DNA of 64,000 nt from Streptomyces sp. HUAS MG91 (GTDB lineage Bacteria; Actinomycetota; Actinomycetes; Streptomycetales; Streptomycetaceae), in the NCBI RefSeq assembly GCF_040529335.1, contig NZ_CP159534.1, positions 7,688,001 to 7,752,000 on the forward strand, in the 5' to 3' direction. The notes under the pieces were generated by a model. It saw nothing but the letters and a program-made list of their open reading frames with translations. It did not search any database and was not told where the DNA came from. Shown here in pieces: positions 36,216 to 44,559 of the stretch; position 1 is the first letter of the stretch; each line of letters starts with the position of its first letter. The position numbers and the translations under genes were made by a program.

Positions 36216-36655
36216 CGCTCCCGCAGCCGCAGCACCACCGTGTTGAACCGGCCGCGGTCCAGGGCGCACGCCTCGCGCCGCATCCCCTGGTCGTGCACCC
36301 GCAGCACCCGGTCGAGATCCACCCACGAGTCCCGGCCGTCCCGGTCCCAGGGCCCGGAGCCGAGCGCCACCCACTCGCGGTCCTGGTCGTGCCGCTTGCT
36401 CGACAACTGCACGGCCAGCAGCGTCCCGGCCGCCTCCCGGGCCACGACGAGCACGGGACGGTCCTTGCCGCGCCCGTCGTTCTCCTCGAAGGGCACCCAC
36501 GTCCAGACGATCTCGCCCGGGTCGGGGTCGCCGTCGTGCGCGGGCGCGTACTCGGTGCGCACCGGACCCACCCGGCGCGGCTCGGCCTCCACCGTGGCCG
36601 TCGCCCCGAAGCGGCCGGGGTGCTCGTTCGCGGAATCATCCGTAAAGGCAGTCAC
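36200..36655 (-). CDS. PemK/MazF-like family protein
   Basis: This protein of about 151 residues has a core resembling the MazF/PemK beta-barrel: GEIVWTWVPFEENDGRGKDRPVLVV, LLAVQLSSKRHDQDREWVALGSG and a terminal VVLRLRERYGWR. In true MazF toxins these are the RNA-binding barrel strands. The N-terminal 35 residues are poorly structured. No antitoxin gene is adjacent, so it may not be a toxin-antitoxin system. The start is GTG at 36655, with GTG at 36664 as an alternative. It is convergent with, and overlaps, the PARG-like gene. Confidence 0.75.
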   Translation of the reverse strand: MTAFTDDSANEHPGRFGATATVEAEPRRVGPVRTEYAPAHDGDPDPGEIVWTWVPFEENDGRGKDRPVLVVAREAAGTLLAVQLSSKRHDQDREWVALGSGPWDRDGRDSWVDLDRVLRVHDQGMRREACALDRGRFNTVVLRLRERYGWR

Positions 36656-36726
36656 CCGGGTCACGTTAGAGCCTGGACGGCCCAATCCGTGCGGCGGGTC
36701 CACCGGACGCCCCGCAGGCTCGGCAC

Positions 36727-37785
36727 ATGGCACGACGACGCATACACCGCACCGCCCTGACCGCACTCCCCGCGCTGCTGCTCCTGACCGGCGCCCTCGC
36801 GCCCGGCGCCGCACGGGCCGACGACGCCCCGGCCCCGCCGCGCACCGTCTCGGCCTGGCTGCCGTACTGGGACCAGGAGAACGCCTACCAGGACGCCCTG
36901 GCGCACGCTGGCCAGATCCGCACCATCAGCCCCTTCTGGTACGAGACGAAGTCCGCGACCCGCGTCGACGGCCATCCCGGCGCGGGCGAGCGCCGCATCG
37001 TCAACGGCCTGCACGACAAGGGCATCCAGGTCGTCCCGACCGTCATGGAACAGATGAAGCCGGGCACCCTCGGCGCCGTCATGACCAGCCCCGCCCGCCG
37101 CGCCGAACACATCGACGCGCTCCTCGCCGTCGTCCGCAGCCGCGCCTACGACGGCATCGACCTCGACTACGAGACCATCGCCCCGAGCCCCGACGCCACC
37201 TACCGCGCCGTGCGCACCGGATACGCCGACTTCGTCACCGATCTCTGTGCCCGCCTGCACGGCCTGCGCAAGCAGTGCTTCGTCACCGTGTCCCCCAAGA
37301 CCCGTACCAGCGGCCGCGTCTGGGACTACGAGCGGCTGGGCGCCGCCGCCGACCGGCTCCGGATCATGGCGTACAACCTGCACTGGGCCGAGGGCGCGCC
37401 CGGCCCGCTCTGCACCCCGCAGTGGTACGACGAGATCCTGGCCACGGCCACCGCCCAAGTCCCGCGCGCCAAGCTGGAGATGGGGATCCCGGCCTACGGC
37501 TGGAACTGGGCGGTCGGCGACAAGTCCCGCGCACAACACGTGACATGGAAGGACGCCGAGGCGCTGCGCCGCAAGGAGAAGGCGCCGTACACCCTCGATC
37601 CCGACTCCAGCACCCCGCACTTCACGTACAAGGACGGCACGACCCGGCGCACCGTCTGGTACCAGGACGCGCGCGGCACCGCGGCCCACCTCGCCGTGCT
37701 GCGCACCCACGGCGTCCCGAACACGGTGCTGTGGGCGCTGGGCTTCGAGGACCCGGACGTGTGGAAGGTCCTCGCCGACGGCTAG
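36727..37785 (+). CDS. Secreted glycoside hydrolase family 18 protein
   Basis: This 352-residue exported enzyme has a signal peptide (ALPALLLLTGALAPGAARA) and a GH18 barrel. The catalytic DxxDxDxE-type motif is present as DGIDLDYE (glutamate as proton donor), with VSAWLPYWDQENAY at the start of the barrel, RIMAYNLHW for substrate binding and GIPAYGWNW later. Similarity to the SafA/YaaH-like group, which acts on peptidoglycan or chitin oligomers without a carbohydrate-binding domain, is suggested by the short length. A LacI regulator follows on the same strand about 100 bases later. Confidence 0.88.
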   Translation: MARRRIHRTALTALPALLLLTGALAPGAARADDAPAPPRTVSAWLPYWDQENAYQDALAHAGQIRTISPFWYETKSATRVDGHPGAGERRIVNGLHDKGIQVVPTVMEQMKPGTLGAVMTSPARRAEHIDALLAVVRSRAYDGIDLDYETIAPSPDATYRAVRTGYADFVTDLCARLHGLRKQCFVTVSPKTRTSGRVWDYERLGAAADRLRIMAYNLHWAEGAPGPLCTPQWYDEILATATAQVPRAKLEMGIPAYGWNWAVGDKSRAQHVTWKDAEALRRKEKAPYTLDPDSSTPHFTYKDGTTRRTVWYQDARGTAAHLAVLRTHGVPNTVLWALGFEDPDVWKVLADG

Positions 37786-37888
37786 GCACTCCAAAGCCCG
37801 TCAGGAGGAGGCGTGTTGAGCGCGTACGGCACGGAGTGCCCGCCCGGGGCCCGGTGCGGGCACGCCTTCTGCAAGGATGCCGTACGTC

Positions 37889-38929
37889 ATGGTGGAGAAA
37901 CCGCAGATACCCAGTCAACAGCCCGCATCCGCCGAGCCCCCGGGCCCGCCCCGCAGCTCGGCGCCCACCAGCGCGGACGTCGCGCGCCAGGCCGGGGTCT
38001 CGCGCGCCACCGTCAGCTATGTCCTGAACAACACCAGCGCCGTACGGATCAGCGAACCGACCCGGCGCCGCGTCCACGAGGCCGCCAGGGAACTCGGCTA
38101 CGTCCCGCACGCCGCCGCCCGCAGCCTGCGCGCCGGGCACACCCGCATCGTCCTCATGCCCGCGCCGGACGTGCCCGTCGGCACCCTGTACAGCGGATTC
38201 CTCAACGAGTTCCAGTGGGCGCTGAGCCGGTTCGACTACACGGCGGTGCAGTACGGGAGCGTGGGCGTCGGCGGCGACGACGCGGCCCGCGCCTGGGCCG
38301 AGCTGCGGCCCGTCGCCGTCCTCGCCCCGGCCGGCATGGGCCGGCGCGGCATCGGCATCCTCCAGCGGTCCGGGGCCAGAGCCGTCATCACCCTCGGCGC
38401 CGAGCCGGTCGAGGGGGCGCACGCCCTGATCGCCGACCACCGCGCCGTGGGCCGGGTCGCGGCACACCATCTGCGGGAGCGCGGGCACCGCCGGATCGGC
38501 GTGCTCATGCCGCGGGAGGAGGGCCTGGACGCGTTCGCCGTACCCCGCCTCGCGGGCGTCCGGGAGACCGGCGTCGAAGCGGTCGCGCTGCCGGTCGCCT
38601 ACGACGAGGAAAACGCCGCTCAAGTCGTCGCGCACATAAGAGAGTTGGGGCTCAGCGCCGTCTTCGCCTACAACGACGAGTACGCGATGCTGCTGATGCG
38701 GGCACTGCAGGACGCGGGCGTCGCCATCCCCGACGACGTCGCCGTCGTCGGCGCCGACGATCTGATGCTCGGCCGGCTGCTGCGGCCCCGCCTGACGACC
38801 GTCCGGCTCGCCCTGCCCTCGGGGCAGGAACTGGCGGAGTTCGTCGACCGGCTCGTGCGCACCCCGCCCGCCGGGCCGGAGATCAGGGACGTCCTGGACG
38901 CGAGCCTGGTGCGGCGCGAGTCGGCCTGA
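37889..38929 (+). CDS. LacI-family transcriptional regulator
   Basis: This regulator of about 346 residues has a LacI helix-turn-helix (SADVARQAGVSRATVSYVLNN, then ISEPTRRRVHEAARELGYVPH), the hinge helix AARSLRAGHT and a periplasmic-binding-like ligand domain ending LVRRESA. The ligand domain lacks a typical carbohydrate-binding signature that I can name. The ATG at 37889 has AAGGA eleven bases upstream; ATG at 37877 is too close to it. Upstream is the GH18 gene, which it might control. Downstream is the convergent thioredoxin gene. Confidence 0.88.
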   Translation: MVEKPQIPSQQPASAEPPGPPRSSAPTSADVARQAGVSRATVSYVLNNTSAVRISEPTRRRVHEAARELGYVPHAAARSLRAGHTRIVLMPAPDVPVGTLYSGFLNEFQWALSRFDYTAVQYGSVGVGGDDAARAWAELRPVAVLAPAGMGRRGIGILQRSGARAVITLGAEPVEGAHALIADHRAVGRVAAHHLRERGHRRIGVLMPREEGLDAFAVPRLAGVRETGVEAVALPVAYDEENAAQVVAHIRELGLSAVFAYNDEYAMLLMRALQDAGVAIPDDVAVVGADDLMLGRLLRPRLTTVRLALPSGQELAEFVDRLVRTPPAGPEIRDVLDASLVRRESA

Positions 38930-38956
38930 CCCGCGCCGCACCCCGCCCCGAAGGGC

Positions 38957-39352
38957 TCAGGCCCCGTCGGGCTGCTGTCCCTGCTGAGCCTGCTGCTCGG
39001 CGACGGACTTGCGGACCTCGTCCATGTCCAGGTTGCGGGCCTGGCCGATCACGTCGTCCAGGGCCTCCTGGGGGAGCGCGCCCGGCTGGGCGAACACGGC
39101 CACCTGGTCACGGACGATCATCAGCGTGGGGATCGACTGGATCCCGAAGGCGGCGGCCAGCTCGGGCTGCGCCTCCGTGTCGACCTTGCCGAAGACCAGG
39201 TCCGGGTTGGCCTCCGCGGACTTCTCGTAGACCGGGGCGAACTGCTTGCAGGGGCCGCACCAGGACGCCCAGAAATCGATCAGCACGAACTCGTTCTCCG
39301 TGACCGTCTGATCGAAGTTCTCCTTCGTCAGCTCCACAGTGGTGCTGCTCAT
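38957..39352 (-). CDS. trxC: Thioredoxin (TrxC-like, SigR-controlled)
   Basis: This 131-residue thioredoxin has the active site FWASWCGPCKQFAPVYEK, the cis-proline loop GIQSIPTLMIV and a C-terminal Gln/Ala-rich tail. It reduces protein disulfides in the cytoplasm. AGAGGG precedes the ATG at 39352. A good SigR-type promoter lies 66 bases upstream (39418-39443), as known for S. coelicolor trxC; the symbol rests on that promoter and on local gene order recalled from that genome. It is divergent from a flavin disulfide reductase gene. Confidence 0.92.
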   Translation of the reverse strand: MSSTTVELTKENFDQTVTENEFVLIDFWASWCGPCKQFAPVYEKSAEANPDLVFGKVDTEAQPELAAAFGIQSIPTLMIVRDQVAVFAQPGALPQEALDDVIGQARNLDMDEVRKSVAEQQAQQGQQPDGA

Positions 39353-39417
39353 GGTGTTTCCCTCTTCCTGCTTCCTGGGTTCGGGGCGAAGCCGTAGGGG
39401 GCAATGCCTTCGTGCAC

Positions 39418-39443
39418 AACCGTCCGGATGCCGGACGTATTCC
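39418..39443 (-). promoter_or_regulatory. SigR-type promoter of the thioredoxin gene
   Basis: On the minus strand GGAAT (39443-39439) and GTT (39420-39418) are separated by exactly 18 bases, matching the SigR consensus GGAAT-N18-GTT used for disulfide-stress genes. Position and direction fit the thioredoxin gene, with a leader of roughly 60 bases. Confidence 0.8.
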
Positions 39444-39494
39444 GCGCCCATACCCATGTGGCCCGCACGCACACCTACGACCACACTGGGCGTC

Positions 39495-40937
39495 ATGACA
39501 CATGCCACGGATACCACGAACGACCACGCGTACGACGTTGTAGTGCTGGGGGCGGGGCCGGTCGGGGAGAACGTCGCCGACCGGGTGCGGGCCGGCGGCC
39601 TGAGCGCGGCGATCGTGGAGAGCGAGCTGGTCGGCGGCGAATGCTCGTACTGGGCGTGCATGCCCAGCAAGGCGCTGCTGCGCCCGGTGATCGCGCGCGC
39701 CGACGCCCGCCGGGTGCCGGGACTGCGCCAGGCCGTTCAGGGCCCCCTCGACACCGCCGCCGTACTCGCCCACCGCGACGACTTCACCTCCCACTGGAAG
39801 GACGACGGCCAGGTCGGCTGGATCGAGTCCATCGGTGCCGACCTCTACCGGGGGCACGGCCGCCTCGACGGGCCCCGCCGGGTCACGGTGACCGCCGAGG
39901 ACGGCACGGTGACCGTGCTCACCGCCCGGCACGCCGTCGCGGTCTGCACCGGCACCCGCGCCGCCCTGCCCGAGCTGCCGGGCCTGCCGGAGGTCAAGCC
40001 CTGGACCAGCCGGGAGGCGACCAGCGCCGACCATGCGCCCGGACGGCTGATCGTCGTCGGCGGCGGGGTCGTCGCCACCGAGATGGCCACGGCCTGGCAG
40101 GCGCTCGGATCGCAGGTCACGCTGCTGGTACGCGGCGGTGGCGTGCTGGACCGGATGGAGCCGTTCGCCGGGGAACTGGTCGTCGACGCCCTGCGCGAGG
40201 CCGGGGCCGAGGTGCGCACCGGCGTGTCCGTGACCGCGGTCGAACGCACGGACGGCACGGTTTCGGCCACGCTCACCGACGGGACGGTCCTTCAGGCGGA
40301 CGAGATCCTGTTCGCGACGGGGCGCGCCCCGCGCACCGACGACATCGGCCTGGACACGGTCGGGCTGGCCCCCGGCTCCTGGCTGACCGTGGACGACAGC
40401 CTCCGCGTCGAGGGCAGCGACTGGCTGTACGCGGTCGGCGACGCCAATCACCGGGCGCTCCTCACCCACCAGGGCAAGTACCAGGCCCGGATCGCGGGCG
40501 CCGCCATCGCCGCCCGCGCGGCCGGCGTGCCGCTCCTGGAGACCGACCGCTGGGGCGCCCACGCCGCCACCGCCGACCACGCCGCCGTCCCGCAGGTCGT
40601 CTTCACCGACCCCGAGGCGGCGAGCGCGGGCCTGACCCTCGCCGAGGCCGAGGCGGCGGGCCACCGCGTCCGGGCCGTCGACTACGACCTGGCCAACGTG
40701 GCCGGAGCGGGCCTCTACGCCGACGGGTACACCGGCCGTGCCCGCATGATCGTCGACCTGGACCGCGAGGTGCTGCTCGGCGTCACGTTCATCGGCCCCG
40801 GCGTCGGCGAACTCATCCACTCGGCGACCGTCGCGATCGCCGGCGAGGTGCCGATCGAACGGCTGTGGCACGCGGTGCCGGCGTACCCGACCGTGAGCGA
40901 GGTGTGGCTGCGGCTGCTGGAGACGTATCGCGGCTAG
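39495..40937 (+). CDS. FAD-dependent pyridine nucleotide-disulfide oxidoreductase (lipoamide dehydrogenase/MerA fold)
   Basis: This 480-residue flavoprotein has an FAD-binding motif VVVLGAGPVGENVADR, a redox-active pair in GGECSYWACMPSK (Cys-x4-Cys as in lipoamide dehydrogenase), NAD(P)-binding VVGGGVVATEMATAWQ and the second FAD motif WLYAVGDANH. The C-terminal dimer-interface motif is VPAYPTVSE where family enzymes have HAHPT-x-SE, so the catalytic-base histidine appears replaced by tyrosine. The substrate may therefore not be a usual dithiol. It is divergent from the SigR-promoted thioredoxin gene, suggesting a redox-stress role, but its own promoter was not identified. Confidence 0.87.
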   Translation: MTHATDTTNDHAYDVVVLGAGPVGENVADRVRAGGLSAAIVESELVGGECSYWACMPSKALLRPVIARADARRVPGLRQAVQGPLDTAAVLAHRDDFTSHWKDDGQVGWIESIGADLYRGHGRLDGPRRVTVTAEDGTVTVLTARHAVAVCTGTRAALPELPGLPEVKPWTSREATSADHAPGRLIVVGGGVVATEMATAWQALGSQVTLLVRGGGVLDRMEPFAGELVVDALREAGAEVRTGVSVTAVERTDGTVSATLTDGTVLQADEILFATGRAPRTDDIGLDTVGLAPGSWLTVDDSLRVEGSDWLYAVGDANHRALLTHQGKYQARIAGAAIAARAAGVPLLETDRWGAHAATADHAAVPQVVFTDPEAASAGLTLAEAEAAGHRVRAVDYDLANVAGAGLYADGYTGRARMIVDLDREVLLGVTFIGPGVGELIHSATVAIAGEVPIERLWHAVPAYPTVSEVWLRLLETYRG

Positions 40938-41010
40938 CGGGATCCCGGGTCGGCGGTTGCCGGAGTGGCACCGGGGTCGCACGCTTGTCCTGAGAAGGAG
41001 CGTGATCGTC

Positions 41011-41466
41011 GTGGCCCGCAACCGCCGACTCATCCTGAGCCCGCCCGCCGAGGTGTGGCGGCTGCTGTCCGACGGCCATCGCTACGGGGAGTGGGTGACC
41101 GGGAACCAGCAGGTGCTCGGGGTGGACCCCGATTGGCCCGCCGTGGGCACCGCGCTGCGGTTCCGGGTCGGCATCGGCCCGCTGACCACGGACGACGTCA
41201 GCATCGTCCGGATCTGCGAGCCGGAGCACCGGCTGGAGCTGGAGGCGAAGGCGGACCCGTTCGGCGCCGCCCGTGTCGCCATGAAGCTGATCCCGTGGGG
41301 CGAGCACACGCTGTTCGTCCTCGACTGGCATCCCCTGCGGGGACCGGGCACCCGGATGCACGGCCTGCCCGTGGACTACCTGGTCAAGGTGCGCAACGGC
41401 ATGATGCTCACCAAGCTGGCGAGGATCGCGGTGGCCGAACGGGCGGCCACCGCGCACAGGCCCTAG
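41011..41466 (+). CDS. SRPBCC-fold (polyketide cyclase/START-like) protein
   Basis: This 151-residue small protein has the helix-grip fold opening ARNRRLILSPPAEVWRLLSDG and YGEWVTGNQQVLGVDPDWP, then an alternating-strand part with IVRICEPEHRLELEAKA, ending in a helix with MMLTKLARIAVAERA. The family binds hydrophobic ligands in a cavity; many members have no known reaction. AAGGAG lies ten bases before GTG 41011; the GTG at 41002 is too near it. Its TAG stop lies inside the CTAG at the left end of the following palindromic element. Confidence 0.78.
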   Translation: MARNRRLILSPPAEVWRLLSDGHRYGEWVTGNQQVLGVDPDWPAVGTALRFRVGIGPLTTDDVSIVRICEPEHRLELEAKADPFGAARVAMKLIPWGEHTLFVLDWHPLRGPGTRMHGLPVDYLVKVRNGMMLTKLARIAVAERAATAHRP

Positions 41467-41682
41467 GTCGTGTCCGCAAAGTCCCTCCGTCCGCCCGGAG
41501 GGCGGGCCTCGCGGCGTCTGGTGCGTGCTCTCGGCGTGCCGGGTGCAAGGCCTCGTACTGGACGTACTCGGCCTTACGCCCGGTGCGGCGAATGGGGTCT
41601 CCCCTGCTCGAGCGAAGTTCGAGAGCTTGGGGAAGCGTGCCAGGCGTCGCGAGGCAGGAGGGACTTTGCGGACACGGCCTAG
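41463..41682. mobile_element. MITE-like palindromic element with 26-bp terminal inverted repeats and CTAG ends
   Basis: This 220-base non-coding element has its left terminus at 41463-41488 and right terminus at 41657-41682, inverted repeats with one mismatch that both contain GTCCGCAAAGTCCCTCC or its complement. The inverted symmetry continues inward (GCCTCGCG ends, CCGGGTGCAAGGCC with GGCCTTACGCCCGG), so single strands could fold as one long hairpin. Both ends are bounded by CTAG, as expected for target sites of IS5/IS427-group elements. No transposase is encoded. The left CTAG supplies the stop codon of the preceding gene. Confidence 0.75.
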
Positions 41683-41700
41683 TTCTGCTTGCTGCCGCTC

Positions 41701-42378
41701 CTAGTGCTGCTGCGGCTTCTGCGGGGTCGCCTCGGTCGGCCGCACCACCACGAACCCCTCGCCCTCCAGCATGAGCTGGACCGCCTCCCCGGACCCGCCC
41801 CGGATCATCGACCCGATGGACTGCGAACGGTGCAGCGACGTCCGCAGAGCCGCGGTCCAGCCGACCACCGCGTCCGTGTCGACGTACACCGGCTGCTGCG
41901 GCGACACCGGCAGGACCAGCGGATTGCCCTCGCAGACCAGGCCCAGCCGGCCATGACCCGAGAACACGCTGTTGAACAGGCCGCCGCCGCTGATGCCGGC
42001 GCCCTTCACCGTCTTGATGTCGTAGGACAGCGTGGGGTCGAAGCAGAGCACGTTGCGGCCGTTGACCGTGAACACGTCGCCGGGTTCGAGGTCCACCACG
42101 AACACGTTCTGCGCCTCCTGCGCGAACCAGGCCTCGCCGCGCCCCTTCACCTTCATCAGCGCGAGGCCCTCACCGGTGACGGCACGCTTCAGCATGCCGC
42201 CGACGCCCTGGCCCTTGCGCTCGAACTGCAGATTCCCCCGGTAGGCGATCATCGCCCCCTGTCGCGCCATCATCTCGCCGTCGATGACATACCGGATCGA
42301 CTTGGCGTTCTGAACGGACATGCCCGGCGCCACCGCGGCCTGCACGACGAACTCACTCGCGAAAAGATCACCCTTCAT
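41701..42378 (-). CDS. AIM24-family protein
   Basis: This protein of about 225 residues belongs to the TraT-like/AIM24 beta-prism family. It shows repeated beta elements GEMMARQGAMIAYRGNLQFERK, EGLALMKVKGRGEAWFA, FVVDLEPGDVFTVNGRNVLCFDPT and GAGISGGGLFNSVFSGHG. Members are widespread in actinobacteria; the bacterial function is unknown and yeast AIM24 is mitochondrial. The start at 42378 (MKGDLFASEF) is preferred; a TTG extension to 42414 is open. It has no signal peptide and sits beside the MITE-like element. Confidence 0.82.
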   Translation of the reverse strand: MKGDLFASEFVVQAAVAPGMSVQNAKSIRYVIDGEMMARQGAMIAYRGNLQFERKGQGVGGMLKRAVTGEGLALMKVKGRGEAWFAQEAQNVFVVDLEPGDVFTVNGRNVLCFDPTLSYDIKTVKGAGISGGGLFNSVFSGHGRLGLVCEGNPLVLPVSPQQPVYVDTDAVVGWTAALRTSLHRSQSIGSMIRGGSGEAVQLMLEGEGFVVVRPTEATPQKPQQH

Positions 42379-42599
42379 CCGGGCATGGTGTCCCGGAGGG
42401 ACTCGTTCCGACAAGGTGCGTCGCGATATCCGTGCTGGGACGCCGCCGACGCCCGGGCGTGCAGGCGCACCGGACGCCGGCGACGAGCGAGATGAGCGGG
42501 CGGGGTAGAGCCCGCTGACTCACCCCGTACTACCGGCCCAAGTGGGCTGCCGGATGCACCCGTTGGGGAACGAGTTCGACTTTTCTCGGGAGGCCGATC

Positions 42600-43292
42600 G
42601 CGAAGAACCGTTCGCGAAGAACTCTTCTGTCCCTGGTGCTGCTCGCCCGACTGCGGGTGCCCGACGTACCGGCGCCGGCCGCGCACGCGCACTCCTCCTG
42701 GTCCCAACTCCGGGACGGGCTGCGTTACTTGGCGGGGCGTCGCTCTCTCGGGCGGCTCGTCGCCGTCATCGGGCTCGGCGAGATGTGCTTCAGCGGCCCC
42801 GTCGGCGCCGCGCTGGTCCTGCCCACCGACGAACGCGGCTGGCAGCCCGGCACCCTGTCGCTGCTGCTCGGCGCGTTCAGCGTGGCGGGCGCCGCGGCGG
42901 GCCTCGCGCTCACCCTCGTACGCCGTGTGCCCGCGCCGCGCACCCTGCTCGCCGCGAGCCTGACCGCCACCGGTGCGCTCGTCGCCGCCCTCGGGCTCGC
43001 CCGGCCGGGGCCCGGCGCCGCCGTCGCCCTGTGCGCGCTGCTCGGCGCCGCGAGCGGAGTCCCCATGGTCCTCGGCCACGCCCTGCTCCAGCAGTGGACC
43101 GAACCCGCCTACACCGGCCGGGTCACCTCGGTCACCGCGCTGTGCACCCTCGGGCTGAGTCCGCTGCTGCTGCCCCTCGCCGGGCTGGTCGCGGCGGCCC
43201 GGGGCGCCGGGGTGTTCCTCGCCGGATGCGGCGCGGTCTGCCTGCTGGCCGCCGCGCTCGCCCTGTCACTGCCGGCGGGCCCGCGCGCGTGA
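42600..43292 (+). pseudogene. Remnant of an MFS transporter, N-terminal half missing
   Basis: The frame from about 42613 reads TLLSLVLLARLRVPDVPAP, typical of the end of TM6, followed by the central loop LRDGLRYLAGRRSLGRLV and TM7-TM12 (GPVGAALVLPTDERGW, GHALLQQWTEPAYTGRVTSV). The first six helices are absent, and the preceding 230 bases hold no coding match. A GTG at 42636 could start a 218-residue peptide, but half a transporter is unlikely to function. The relation to the ArsR-controlled MFS protein at 47587-48882, which has the same GMGATMVLAP/TIVPAHLMGRV layout, suggests it is a decayed relative of that family. Its tail overlaps the convergent methyltransferase. Confidence 0.7.
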
Positions 43293-44468
43293 CGCCTGCT
43301 TCACGGCCTTGAGGATCACGAACTTCGGTCCACCGGCGACGAGTTCACTTTTCCCGAACAGCCGGCGCAGCTTGACGTGATAGCCCAGATGCCGGTTGCC
43401 GACCACCCACAGCTCACCGCCGGGCGCCAGCGCGGCCCGGGCCTGCGCGAACATCCGCCAGGCCGTCGCGTCGGTCGTCGCCTGGTGCGAGTGGAAGGGC
43501 GGGTTGTTCAGGACGAGGTCGACGCTGCCGTCCGGGACCCCCTCCAGACCGTCGGCGGTCCGGAACCGCGCCGTGCCGTCCTCGACGTTCGCCCGGTACG
43601 TGGCCCCGGCCGACGCCACCGCCTGGTACGACTCGTCGGTGAACAGCACCTCGGCGCCGGGGTGGGTGAGCGCGGCCGTCGTCCCCACCACCCCGTTCCC
43701 GCAGCCGAGGTCGACGATCCGACGGGCGCCCGTGGCCCGCGGCAGGTGTTCGAGGAAGAAGCGGGTGCCGATGTCGAGGTGCTCGGCGCAGAACACTCCG
43801 GCGTGGTTGACGACCGTGCGGCCCGCCAGCGGCCCGATGCCGTCGGGCAGCCCGTACTGGTGGGGCCAGGGGTTCGGGCCCGGGGCCAGGGACGGGTCGG
43901 GCGTGCTGAAGATCAGCCGCGCCTTCTTCTCGGCCAGCGAGGTGCGGGTCGGGCCGATGATCCGTTCGAACAGCTGGAGCGTCGAGGTGTGGATCTCCTT
44001 GACCATGCCGGTGCCGACGACCACCGTGTCCGCGTGGACGGCGGGCCGCAGCCGGTGCAACTGGTCCTCCAGAAGCGCCAGGCTCTTCGGAACCCGCACG
44101 AGCAGCACGTCGGCCCGGCTCGGCGGGGCGTCCTGCGTCGTCAGCAGCGTCGGTCCCGAGAGGGCGTTGCGCTCCAGGTTCGCCCGCGTGGCCTCGCGGC
44201 CGAGGTAGGAGTCCGAGATCAGTGTCGGCGCGCCGCCGCCCGCCCCCGCGAGTGCCGTGCCCAGGGCGCCCCAGCGGTCTCCGACGACCACGACGGACCC
44301 GGACAGATCGACGCCCTGCTCGGCGAGGTGCCTCAGCAGATAGGCGTCGGCCGCGTCCCAGGCACGCAGCGGGTCGCGCGGGTCCTCGGGGTGGCGGGTG
44401 AGGGCCAGGTCGGACCAGGGGGTGGTCAGGACGGGTGCGGGGGCGGCCTTGTCGGTGCGGTGGTTCAT
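43266..44468 (-). CDS. RlmG/RsmC-type class I SAM methyltransferase
   Basis: This 400-residue protein has two related domains. The N-terminal domain is a degenerate methyltransferase fold (GDRWGALGTALAGAGG). The C-terminal domain is active: SAM motif IVDLGCGNGVVGTTAAL, acidic FTDESYQAV and the N-methylation motif VLNNPPFHSHQ. This duplicated layout and NPPF are typical of guanine-N2 methyltransferases acting on rRNA (RlmG for 23S G1835, RsmC for 16S G1207). The target base cannot be fixed from sequence. A strong hairpin between it and the upstream TPR gene separates the transcripts. Confidence 0.86.
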   Translation of the reverse strand: MNHRTDKAAPAPVLTTPWSDLALTRHPEDPRDPLRAWDAADAYLLRHLAEQGVDLSGSVVVVGDRWGALGTALAGAGGGAPTLISDSYLGREATRANLERNALSGPTLLTTQDAPPSRADVLLVRVPKSLALLEDQLHRLRPAVHADTVVVGTGMVKEIHTSTLQLFERIIGPTRTSLAEKKARLIFSTPDPSLAPGPNPWPHQYGLPDGIGPLAGRTVVNHAGVFCAEHLDIGTRFFLEHLPRATGARRIVDLGCGNGVVGTTAALTHPGAEVLFTDESYQAVASAGATYRANVEDGTARFRTADGLEGVPDGSVDLVLNNPPFHSHQATTDATAWRMFAQARAALAPGGELWVVGNRHLGYHVKLRRLFGKSELVAGGPKFVILKAVKQASRARARRQ

Positions 44469-44516
44469 CGTCTCGCAAGGCTAGCCGAGGTCACGGGGCC
44501 GTCCGGCCCCGGCTCA

Positions 44517-44555
44517 CGGCGGTGCGGCCGGGCTCGCGCTCCGGCCGCACCGCCG
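44517..44555 (-). terminator. Terminator after the TPR gene
   Basis: A perfect 14-bp stem (44517-44530 with 44542-44555, 11-base loop) directly downstream of the TPR gene stop on the minus strand. Confidence 0.75.
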
Positions 44556-44559
44556 CGGA

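Noticed and set aside
42541..43312. 256-codon open frame over the MFS remnant in another frame
   Set aside because: Arg/Ala-rich shadow; the membrane-protein frame at 42600-43292 has real family similarity.
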